A stretch of DNA of 7,080 nucleotides from an archaeon (GCA_005240025.1 SBBK01000065.1:1-7080); one strand, 5' to 3'. Counted from the stretch's first letter, positions 1-5,879 are shown. Numbers and translations are program-made. Notes: a model not told the origin generated them from the sequence alone.

Positions 1-104
1 GGTATGTCCTTTATCCCGAGCGGGGGATTTGTATTGTCCTGTTTGTATCCATGTTTTTTTGGAATCTCGCCGCAATCTTTGAAGGCAGAACTCTGTAAAA
101 TCAT
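1..104 (-). CDS. PEBP / YbhB-YbcL (Raf kinase inhibitor-like) family protein, N-terminal fragment
   Basis: The minus strand reads open from an ATG at 104 off the left edge, giving 34 complete codons. The start MILQSSAFKDCGEIPKK, followed a little later by N-P-P-L and I-x-x-I-P, matches the opening of phosphatidylethanolamine-binding proteins of the YbhB/YbcL type (pattern S-x-A-F-x-D-x-x-x-I-P-x-K, then a short gap, then S/N-P-P-L). Family members are small soluble proteins with an anion-binding pocket; their role in archaea is not established. The frame stays open upstream, with GTG at 152 and 113, but ATG 104 gives the usual family N-terminus and has an AT-rich box about 27 bases before it, fitting a leaderless start. 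A Cys replaces the Gly usual in the D-G-G-x-I-P motif. The ligand-binding core lies outside the window, so the family call rests on the N-terminus only. Confidence 0.7.
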   Translation of the reverse strand, partial: MILQSSAFKDCGEIPKKHGYKQDNTNPPLGIKDI

Positions 105-126
105 ATCTGCCACTTGACGATTCTCA

Positions 127-137
127 AAGTTAAATTT
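127..137 (-). promoter_or_regulatory. Candidate TATA element for the PEBP-family gene
   Basis: On the minus strand this stretch reads AAATTTAAC-like, centred about 27 bases upstream of the ATG at 104. That is the spacing expected of an archaeal TATA box on a leaderless transcript. The neighbouring AATTAATT at 161-168 is self-complementary and could instead serve either divergent gene. This is a position and composition argument only. Confidence 0.35.
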
Positions 138-204
138 TTCTACTTGGTCCACATGCCTCCAATTAATTCTCAGGCATAGTGTGTAACCAAAAATCCCAAA
201 AGAG

Positions 205-211
205 TAAATAA
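205..211 (+). promoter_or_regulatory. Candidate TATA element for the oligosaccharyltransferase gene
   Basis: TAAATAA lies immediately before the GTG at 212 and about 28 bases before an in-frame TTG at 236. If this is the TATA box, transcription would begin near 235 and the protein would start at TTG 236, eight codons shorter. The alternative is that AATTAATT at 161-168 drives a transcript with a short leader and GTG 212 is used. No Shine-Dalgarno precedes either start. Confidence 0.35.
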
Positions 212-2899
212 GTGCACTTTCCGGGAAAGTATCAATTGGTTTCTAATAAAAAATTATTTTCCGTTGGCAGTTTCGAGTTTTACCTGCATCATCTACTGAT
301 AATTGGAATTCTCTCACTCTCATTTACAATAGCTGCACTGATTCGTTCACAACCAGCAGAATATGGTTTTCAGTTAAACGAGTTTGATCCGTTTTTTAAT
401 TATCGGGCAACAAAGTTCATAGTGGAAAATGGGCTGCCTGCATATCTGAGCTGGCACGACGATATGAGCTGGTACCCATTTGGCAGGGACGTAGCCGGCT
501 CGTCCCAAGCCATGCTGCACGTGACTACGGCAATACTTTATGGCGCATTCGGGGGAGGCTCGGATCTGTATGGCTTTACAATCTTGTTCCCGGTCATTTT
601 TGGCTCACTTACTGCCGTTGTCGTTTTTGCTCTGGTAAGGGTTATTGGCGGTACGACCGCAGGCTTGTTTGCCTCGCTGCTCTATGCAATATCACTCCCA
701 ATAATCACAAGAGGATCGATAGGCTGGTTCAAGTCAGAGCCGCTTGGGCTGTTCTACGGATTGCTGGGTGTCTATCTGTTTCTCAGCGGGCTCAAATCAG
801 CATCACGCAGGGTTGCTTTCCTCAAATTAATTGGAGGTGGAATATTCCTTGGCTTTGCGCTGTCTGCCTGGGGCGGCACGGACTTTTTTGTGATACCTGT
901 AGGCCTTTTCATAATCTCACTCCCATTTGTAAGAAGTGACACTAATTTTCTGAGGTGGGCAGTGCCTGTGTTTATCCTAGGACTGGCAATATCGCTGGCA
1001 CCGCTTGAAAGACCGGGAATAGTGTACCTTGCAAAAGCAAGCGGCTTTATGATATTGGGCCCGACGGCGTTTTTGGTTGCCTGCTCGTTTGTCCAAAATC
1101 TGAACAAGGAACACAAAAAACGCAATGGTGGGCTCTTCTTGATAGCTGTTATTTTGGCAGGCCTTGGTATTCTTTCCGCAAGCGTCCTGGGTTTGCCAAG
1201 TTTTAGATATCTTAATGCAATTAACCCGTTTTTGACCACGATAGATCCGCTTGTAGACTCGATTGCAGAACATTCTACCACAACAATATTTCAATCATTC
1301 CTGTTTAATTCCGTCTTTATGATATTTGGCGGAATAGGAATATGGCTAGTGTTCAGGAACCTCACAAACGAATCCAACGACAAGCGTGATATGCACGTAT
1401 TTGCGCTGATCTTTGGCTTTCTTGGAGTCTACATAAGCTCAGCATTCATAAGACTGGAATTGTATTCCTCACTTTCACTAATCATACTTGGCGCACTTGG
1501 TCTCTCGTTACTTGCAAAGGAAATCTTCAAGCCGGAACGAAAAGAAACCAAAAAACTAATCAAATCGCATCCAAAAACACTCAAGATTTCCTTTTCTGTA
1601 CTGATTGCAATCTTGCTAATCATACCGTTAACATTTCCTTCTGACTCGAACTGGATAAACGCAGCAAAGGTGCCTCCTACCATACTGAACGGAGGGAGCA
1701 ACTACAACATCGCAACAACAGACTGGCTTGATGCAATGGACTGGTTAAAGAAAAACACGCCCAACGATGCAGTTGTTGCGTCATGGTGGGACTATGGTTA
1801 CTGGATAACCACACTTGGTGAGCGAAAATCCGTCGCAGATAACGCCACCCTGATTGACTGGCGAATAAAACAAATAGCAAAAATGTTTCTTAGCACGCCA
1901 GATGAGGCGTGGAAAATACTTCAGGAAATTGATGCCGACTATGTTTTACTCTACATTGCCGGACAGCGTGCAAACAGCGAAGATCCTCCGATATTTATCC
2001 TCCAAGGAGGAGGCGACGAAAGCAAAAAAGGCTGGATCATGAGAATAGCCGGAGTACGCATCGAGGATTATGTCTATGACGATGGCGTCAGCCCGACGCC
2101 GGAATTTCTCACCAACACGATGATGGGCAGAATGATACCTTTTTCAACACTTGTGTATGTCGATACTGCAGGTCAAAAACAATCTCAAACATATGTCAGC
2201 GGCTTTACACCAATTTTCATTGATGACATCAAATACCCAAAGGATGGCAGCGGTCCACTAAAACTGGCATACATGTCATCTAGCTTTGCAAGAAAAGATG
2301 CAGGTCCAATAAACGGCGTGTTGATTTATGAGGTGAACAAAAATTATGTCCCGCAAGACAAACCAACACAAGCAACTCAAACAATACCTACGGAAGCTCC
2401 AGTAACTAAAAACCAGGTTGCCATACTGGAGACTGGATTTGGCAATATAGTAATTGCATTAAAGCCAGAGGTCGCGCCAAAAACAGTTGAAAACTTTGTC
2501 AAACTTGCCAACTCGAGATTCTATGACGGCACATTATTCCACAGAATAATTGCGGGCTTTATGATCCAGGGGGGCGATCCAAACACCATCTCCTCCCCGG
2601 AGCAGACATGGGGCGCCGGGGGGCCAGGCTATACAATTGCTGCAGAAATAAGCGACCTCAGGCACACAAAATACATCGTATCTATGGCTCGCAGTCAGGA
2701 CATAAACAGTGCGGGTTCGCAATTTTTCATAGTGACTGGCGAGGCACCATGGTTGAACGGACAGTATACAATTTTTGGTGAGGTAATAGAAGGCCAAGAT
2801 GTCGTTGACAAGATCGCTGCCCTGAAAACCAACCTCAAGGATCAACCAGTTGATATAGAAAGCGCGCGAATCAAAAGAATAACAATCTCTGCCAGCTAG
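212..2899 (+). CDS. aglB: STT3/AglB oligosaccharyltransferase fused to a C-terminal cyclophilin-type peptidyl-prolyl isomerase
   Basis: Transfers a lipid-linked glycan to Asn of N-x-S/T sequons on the outer face of the membrane. Residues about 22-475 form a polytopic region of roughly 13 membrane segments. The first external loop carries FDPFFNYR (58-65, D59) and WYPFGRD (87-93). A loop at 351-359 carries IAEHSTTTI (E353), matching the TIXE/SVSE motif. The soluble domain holds the catalytic WWDYG (525-529) followed by a helix with IAKMF. At the second metal-ligand site, where D-x-D or D-N-E is usual, the sequence is K174-S-E176. After a Pro/Thr-rich linker (712-734) comes a whole cyclophilin domain (735-893) with R778, F783, M784, Q786, Q837, F839 and W847. 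Since the AglB C-terminal domain is extracytoplasmic, the isomerase should be too. GTG 212 follows a stop at 209-211; TTG 236 is a rival start. The enzyme family is certain; the consequence of the fusion is inferred. Confidence 0.95.
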   Translation: MHFPGKYQLVSNKKLFSVGSFEFYLHHLLIIGILSLSFTIAALIRSQPAEYGFQLNEFDPFFNYRATKFIVENGLPAYLSWHDDMSWYPFGRDVAGSSQAMLHVTTAILYGAFGGGSDLYGFTILFPVIFGSLTAVVVFALVRVIGGTTAGLFASLLYAISLPIITRGSIGWFKSEPLGLFYGLLGVYLFLSGLKSASRRVAFLKLIGGGIFLGFALSAWGGTDFFVIPVGLFIISLPFVRSDTNFLRWAVPVFILGLAISLAPLERPGIVYLAKASGFMILGPTAFLVACSFVQNLNKEHKKRNGGLFLIAVILAGLGILSASVLGLPSFRYLNAINPFLTTIDPLVDSIAEHSTTTIFQSFLFNSVFMIFGGIGIWLVFRNLTNESNDKRDMHVFALIFGFLGVYISSAFIRLELYSSLSLIILGALGLSLLAKEIFKPERKETKKLIKSHPKTLKISFSVLIAILLIIPLTFPSDSNWINAAKVPPTILNGGSNYNIATTDWLDAMDWLKKNTPNDAVVASWWDYGYWITTLGERKSVADNATLIDWRIKQIAKMFLSTPDEAWKILQEIDADYVLLYIAGQRANSEDPPIFILQGGGDESKKGWIMRIAGVRIEDYVYDDGVSPTPEFLTNTMMGRMIPFSTLVYVDTAGQKQSQTYVSGFTPIFIDDIKYPKDGSGPLKLAYMSSSFARKDAGPINGVLIYEVNKNYVPQDKPTQATQTIPTEAPVTKNQVAILETGFGNIVIALKPEVAPKTVENFVKLANSRFYDGTLFHRIIAGFMIQGGDPNTISSPEQTWGAGGPGYTIAAEISDLRHTKYIVSMARSQDINSAGSQFFIVTGEAPWLNGQYTIFGEVIEGQDVVDKIAALKTNLKDQPVDIESARIKRITISAS
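2414..2890 (+). other. Cyclophilin domain of the AglB fusion (residues 735-893)
   Basis: Within the fusion, the domain begins VAILETGFGNIVIAL and contains V-A-P-K-T-V-E-N-F, F-H-R-I-I-A-G-F-M-I-Q-G-G-D and G-S-Q-F-F-I, the signature strings of cyclophilins. Aligned by eye to human CypA, the catalytic Arg55, Phe60, Met61, Gln63, Gln111, Phe113 and Trp121 are all kept, while His126 is Tyr852. Isomerase activity is therefore plausible, and Trp at the 121 position predicts cyclosporin sensitivity. There is no in-frame ATG, GTG or TTG between codon 709 and codon 783, so the domain is not independently translated from a start near its own boundary; it must be made as part of the fusion. Confidence 0.9.
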
Positions 2900-3054
2900 T
2901 CTTTGAATTTTTGCATTATGCGGTATCTGGCATATTTGTCGTCGGGAGAAAACTTGGCCGGATGGGCCATAACGGTTTTGGAATTGCACTTGGGGCACTG
3001 ATCCTTTAGAGTATATGTTTTGCAATCTGGGCACTTGCGAATCTGAAATTTCAC
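2896..3054 (-). CDS. nop10: H/ACA RNP component Nop10 (archaeal zinc-ribbon form)
   Basis: A 52-residue protein starting at GTG 3054 and ending with TAG at 2898-2896. Two Cys pairs, C-P-D-C (8-11) and C-P-K-C (20-23), form the archaeal Nop10 zinc ribbon. They are followed by the diagnostic A-H-P-A-K-F-S-P-D-D-K-Y-A-R-Y-R segment that contacts Cbf5. In archaea Nop10 joins Cbf5, Gar1 and L7Ae in box H/ACA RNPs that pseudouridylate rRNA. The gene lies 2 bases after the aIF2-alpha stop, the usual archaeal order, and a GAGGGAG Shine-Dalgarno inside the last aIF2-alpha codons sits at good spacing, so the pair is surely one operon. Its stop shares a CTAG with the stop of the convergent aglB gene. 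Length is at the short end for the family but the protein looks complete. Confidence 0.95.
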   Translation of the reverse strand: MKFQIRKCPDCKTYTLKDQCPKCNSKTVMAHPAKFSPDDKYARYRIMQKFKD

Positions 3055-3056
3055 GC

Positions 3057-3857
3057 CTAGCCCTCCCTCGTCTTTTTTGATTCCTCTCTTGCAAAACCAA
3101 ACGTGCCACTATTTTTTTCAATTATCTTTTGAATCTTATCCAGGACCGGTTTTAGCATTCTTTCTGCTGTCTTAAAGTCATGACCCTTCACGCTTATTCT
3201 GTACTTTGGCGCACCGATGTACGTTACGCTTATGTTGGAACCTTGATCGCCGATGGAATCAAGAATCGCATTTCTGATTATTTCTATCCCGTTTGATTGA
3301 TTACATGTAAGATTGCAAATCCCACGTATCTCTACAGATGGGGGCTTGATTTTTGAGCTTGCATCCTCGATTGCTGTGAGGGTTTTTTTTGGCAGTTTGA
3401 GCTCATCAATTACTGTAATGCCTTTTGTTACCACATCCAAAAACATGTCATAAACAAAGTCGTATTTTGAAAAAATCGCGTCTTCAAGATGTTCAAGATC
3501 CCTGTCTGATAACGACGCCAATTCCTTGACGGTCTGCAAGAGAGTCCTGCCTTTTTCGATTCTTTTTACCTCGAGAAGCTTCTTCTTTTGCTGGTCCTTG
3601 GATACCTGCTTTAGCGAAAGATCAATTTCCGATCTTCCGGGGTTCACTTTTTTTACTAACAGCACCTTTTTTTCTCCCTCCCTTACAAATTTGCCAATGG
3701 AACGAACCCAGCCGGGAGCTATCTCGGATACGTGCAAAAATCCCTGAAGATTGTTGTATTCATCAAGCGTCACATATGCCCCGTGATCGGTAAGTTTTGT
3801 TATGGTTGCAATGATAATCTCACCAATTTCTGGAAGTTCTTGTGATTCTGTGGCCAA
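3057..3857 (-). CDS. eif2a: Translation initiation factor aIF2, alpha subunit
   Basis: The alpha subunit of the heterotrimeric factor that carries initiator Met-tRNA to the small ribosomal subunit. The 266 residues show the three-domain plan. An S1/OB fold spans about 10-83 (P-E-I-G-E, D-H-G-A-Y-V-T-L-D-E-Y, H-V-S-E-I-A-P-G-W-V-R, I-D-L-S-L-K-Q-V). A helical domain covers about 85-170, and an alpha/beta domain about 173-256 binds the gamma subunit. Length is normal for the family. The start is TTG at 3857: an in-frame TAG lies six codons upstream, no ATG or GTG intervenes, and the N-terminus E-L-P-E-I-G-E is typical. A TATA-like element about 28 bases upstream and the lack of a Shine-Dalgarno suggest a leaderless TTG start. 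It precedes nop10 by 2 bases; rpl44e and rps27e, which lead this operon in many archaea, are absent, and cobO lies upstream instead. Confidence 0.96.
   Translation of the reverse strand: MATESQELPEIGEIIIATITKLTDHGAYVTLDEYNNLQGFLHVSEIAPGWVRSIGKFVREGEKKVLLVKKVNPGRSEIDLSLKQVSKDQQKKKLLEVKRIEKGRTLLQTVKELASLSDRDLEHLEDAIFSKYDFVYDMFLDVVTKGITVIDELKLPKKTLTAIEDASSKIKPPSVEIRGICNLTCNQSNGIEIIRNAILDSIGDQGSNISVTYIGAPKYRISVKGHDFKTAERMLKPVLDKIQKIIEKNSGTFGFAREESKKTREG
3062..3069 (-). promoter_or_regulatory. Shine-Dalgarno for nop10
   Basis: The minus strand reads GAGGGAGG here, 7 bases before the GTG at 3054. It overlaps the final codons of aIF2-alpha (Arg-Glu-Gly), so nop10 translation is probably coupled to that of the upstream gene. 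This site decides the GTG start. Confidence 0.75.
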
Positions 3858-3880
3858 CGCAAACTCTGACCCGAGCTACG

Positions 3881-3890
3881 TAATTTAATG
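3881..3890 (-). promoter_or_regulatory. TATA-like promoter element of eif2a-nop10
   Basis: The minus strand reads CATTAAATTA, centred about 28 bases before the TTG at 3857, with an A-rich stretch just upstream that could act as BRE. It sits inside the 67-base gap between the cobO stop and eif2a, so the translation-factor pair has its own promoter. The same gap has a short T-run (minus strand, 3903-3899) that could help terminate cobO, though it is weak. Confidence 0.5.
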
Positions 3891-3924
3891 TTGTTGCCAA
3901 AAACTTTGTTGTCTGGTTATTCTG

Positions 3925-4461
3925 CTAAAAGTCGATGCCTTTTTTTGCCCTAACGCCACGCTGGAAGGGATGTTTTATCTCCTTCATTTCTGTTACCAGA
4001 TCTGCAGTATCAATGATTTCTTGTCTTGCGTAATTCCCTGTCAAGACCAGTGTCATCTGTCGCGGTCTAATCTTTATCAGTTCTAGCACCGACTCGAGCT
4101 CAATCAAACCCAAATTTATTGCGTAATTGATCTCATCTAGAATGACCAGATCGTATTTTGCGGAGAGGATCTTTTCCTTGCTCATCTCAACTGCATGCTG
4201 CGCAATCTTCTGGTGAACCTCTTTTGGAGTGTTGTCATCTAAAATACCCACAAACCCCTTGCCTGCAGCTGTAAGCTCAAATTCTGGCTCCAACCGTTTT
4301 GATGAGGTCATCTCACCATAATGCCAAGAGCCCTTGATGAACTGGATCATGCAAACTTTGTGATTGTATCCTACTGCTCTTAGTGCCATGCCTAGAGCTG
4401 CTGTAGTTTTTCCCTTTCCCTTACCAGTATACACTATGACGAGGCCGTCATCTTTTTCCAA
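3925..4461 (-). CDS. cobO: Cob(I)yrinic acid a,c-diamide adenosyltransferase (CobO/CobA/BtuR family)
   Basis: Adds the 5'-deoxyadenosyl group from ATP to Co(I) of the corrinoid, making the upper ligand of coenzyme B12. Starting at TTG 4461 the protein has 178 residues, normal for the family. The P-loop G-K-G-K-G-K-T-T-A-A-L-G begins near residue 11, followed by Q-F-I-K-G, the Walker B-like D-L-V-I-L-D-E-I-N-Y-A, T-A-D-L-V-T-E-M, K-H-P-F and the C-terminal K-K-G-I-D-F. The open frame extends to an ATG at 4521, but those 20 extra residues are hydrophobic, unlike the family, and would overlap cbiA. TTG 4461 (or TTG 4464) places the AT-rich box about 26 bases upstream. The usual L-T-G-R-x-A motif reads L-T-G-N-Y-A here. 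It is divergent from cbiA, whose product is its substrate. Confidence 0.93.
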   Translation of the reverse strand: MEKDDGLVIVYTGKGKGKTTAALGMALRAVGYNHKVCMIQFIKGSWHYGEMTSSKRLEPEFELTAAGKGFVGILDDNTPKEVHQKIAQHAVEMSKEKILSAKYDLVILDEINYAINLGLIELESVLELIKIRPRQMTLVLTGNYARQEIIDTADLVTEMKEIKHPFQRGVRAKKGIDF

Positions 4462-4480
4462 CAAGGTAAAGTCACAACTG

Positions 4481-4491
4481 AATACTAAAAA
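4481..4491. promoter_or_regulatory. Shared divergent promoter element of cobO and cbiA
   Basis: AATACTAAAAA (plus) reads TTTTTAGTATT on the minus strand. Its centre, about 4486-4487, lies about 26 bases before the cobO TTG at 4461 and about 28 before the cbiA GTG at 4515, so one AT-rich element could position TBP for both leaderless transcripts. Only 53 bases separate the two start codons, leaving no room for a cobalamin riboswitch. No other AT-rich element fits both starts; the GTATATC at 4497-4503 is too close to the cbiA start. Confidence 0.5.
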
Positions 4492-4514
4492 GATGCCGTA
4501 TATCAATTTCATAT

Positions 4515-5879
4515 GTGACAAAAAAGCAAAAAATACCGAGAATTGTCATAGCAGGAGCAACAAGCGGTGTCGGCAAGACATCCATCACGTGTTCGATAAT
4601 CCATGCCATAAAAAACAATGGTTACTCCGTGCAACCATTCAAGGTTGGGCCTGACTACATCGATCCAACGTATCTTTCTGCGATCTCTGGCAATCTCACA
4701 AGGAACCTTGATTATTGGATAATGGGCAAAAACGCACTTGTCAACAGTTTTGTCAAAAACTCTGCATCTGACATCTCTGTTATTGAGGGGGTGATGGGAC
4801 TTTACGATGGGTTTTCCGGCGACTCAAACCAGTCCAGCACACATCACGTCGCCTCGCTTTTGGATACACCGGTAATACTGGTCCTTGACGCAAGCAAAAC
4901 GGCCCGTTCTATTGGTGCAACAGCACTTGGATATGTGAAATTTCACAAAAATTCGAGGATCGCAGGATTCATTCTCAACAAGCTTGGAAGCAAAAAACAC
5001 GAAGAAATGTGCAAAAAAGCACTAGCACCCCTAAAAATTCCAATTCTTGGCAGCATTCCAAAAAACAATCTCTCCCTGGAGTCAAGGCACCTCGGCTTGA
5101 TACCTGTCATAGAACAAAATGAAGTAAAACAAAAAATATCCGGGATAGCAAAATCCATGTCAGCATATCTTGATGTAGACAGGATAATCAGTATTGCAAA
5201 AGGAACCGGATCTCTCCCTCATGCTAGAACAGAAAAAAACAAAAAAGCCAGCATAACAATAGGCGTCGCACTTGACAAATCTTTTAATTTTTATTATTAT
5301 GATAACTTGGATGCACTAAGGCGGCAAGGCGCGCACATAGAGTTCTTCAGCCCAATCTCAGATCATTCCCCTCCTCAATGTTGCGGGCTTTACATTGGAG
5401 GCGGATTCCCAGAGGTGTTGGGGCAGCCACTTGAAAAAAATCATGCCATGAAAAACTCGATTAAAAAACTCGCGCAACAAGGAATGCCAATCTATGGAGA
5501 ATGCGGGGGGTTGATGTATCTAACAAAATCCATCGAATATGGGAACAAAAAATACAAAATGATAGGCCTTTTTGACGCCGAAACAAGCATGGAAAAAAAA
5601 ATGACACTAAATTACACAAGAGGATGCACCATCTCGCATTGCCTTGTAGCAAGGCAATCAACCAAGTTATTTGGTCACGAATTTCATTATTCTGAGCTCA
5701 ATACTGTACCCAAGGACGCCAAATTTGCATACGATCTGACCATAGGCGCAGGAATACGGAACAAAAAGGACGGGCTGCTAGAATACAGTACCCTTGCCTC
5801 TTACATGCACCTTTACTTTGATCGAGGTCTGCATGCAGAAAACTTTGTCACAAGATGTCTTGATTTCTCAAGGCGCTGA
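4515..5879 (+). CDS. cbiA: Cobyrinate a,c-diamide synthase (glutamine-hydrolysing)
   Basis: Amidates the a and c side chains of (cobalt-)cobyrinic acid using ATP and glutamine. The 454 residues match the family's usual size and two-domain plan. The N-terminal P-loop domain (dethiobiotin-synthetase-like) has G-A-T-S-G-V-G-K-T (14-22), K-V-G-P-D-Y-I-D-P (43-51), R-N-L-D (63-66) and E-G-V-M-G-L-Y-D-G (91-99). The C-terminal class I glutamine amidotransferase domain (about 246-440) has Y-I-G-G-G-F-P-E (293-300), the nucleophile Cys330 in G-E-C-G-G, F-G-H-E-F-H-Y-S (386-393) and the catalytic His432 in S-Y-M-H. The start is GTG 4515; the ATG at 4513 is in another frame and meets a stop at once. 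It is divergent from cobO over 53 bases and overlaps the convergent cbiC by 12 bases. Confidence 0.96.
   Translation: MTKKQKIPRIVIAGATSGVGKTSITCSIIHAIKNNGYSVQPFKVGPDYIDPTYLSAISGNLTRNLDYWIMGKNALVNSFVKNSASDISVIEGVMGLYDGFSGDSNQSSTHHVASLLDTPVILVLDASKTARSIGATALGYVKFHKNSRIAGFILNKLGSKKHEEMCKKALAPLKIPILGSIPKNNLSLESRHLGLIPVIEQNEVKQKISGIAKSMSAYLDVDRIISIAKGTGSLPHARTEKNKKASITIGVALDKSFNFYYYDNLDALRRQGAHIEFFSPISDHSPPQCCGLYIGGGFPEVLGQPLEKNHAMKNSIKKLAQQGMPIYGECGGLMYLTKSIEYGNKKYKMIGLFDAETSMEKKMTLNYTRGCTISHCLVARQSTKLFGHEFHYSELNTVPKDAKFAYDLTIGAGIRNKKDGLLEYSTLASYMHLYFDRGLHAENFVTRCLDFSRR
5638..5658. repeat. Perfect inverted repeat inside cbiA (9-bp arms, 3-base loop)
   Basis: ATTGCCTTG, a TAG spacer, then CAAGGCAAT form an exact hairpin with 9-base arms. 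It lies in the glutaminase domain of cbiA, over residues about 375-382 (H-C-L-V-A-R-Q-S). The flanking bases do not extend the stem and no T-run follows, so it is not an obvious terminator. No function can be assigned. Confidence 0.6.

Noticed and set aside
152..160. GGAGG followed by ATG and GTG on the minus strand near the left edge
   Set aside because: The ATG frame stops after four codons and the GTG is only 3 bases from the GGAGG; ATG 104 gives a better PEBP N-terminus.
772..1294. Long minus-strand open frames antisense to aglB
   Set aside because: They lie opposite membrane-segment codons of a well-supported gene, are rich in Arg/Pro or Cys/Lys, and match no family.
1998..2011. TCCTCCAAGGAGGA palindrome
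   Set aside because: Short, with a 2-base centre that cannot form a hairpin loop, and explained by Leu-Gln-Gly-Gly codons in aglB.
2534..3121. A 195-codon minus-strand frame across the cyclophilin domain and nop10
   Set aside because: It overlaps nop10 in another frame; nop10 has a zinc ribbon and a good Shine-Dalgarno, whereas this frame has no recognisable domain.
4462..4514. Possible cobalamin riboswitch upstream of the B12 genes
   Set aside because: The whole gap is 53 bases, far too short for a B12-responsive aptamer, and no B12-box-like sequence is visible.
4513..4518. ATG just before the cbiA start
   Set aside because: It is in a different frame and is followed directly by TGA; GTG 4515 is in the correct frame.
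4462..4521. The 20-residue N-terminal extension of CobO from ATG 4521
   Set aside because: It overlaps the cbiA start, would place the start upstream of the promoter element, and adds a hydrophobic leader foreign to this cytoplasmic family.
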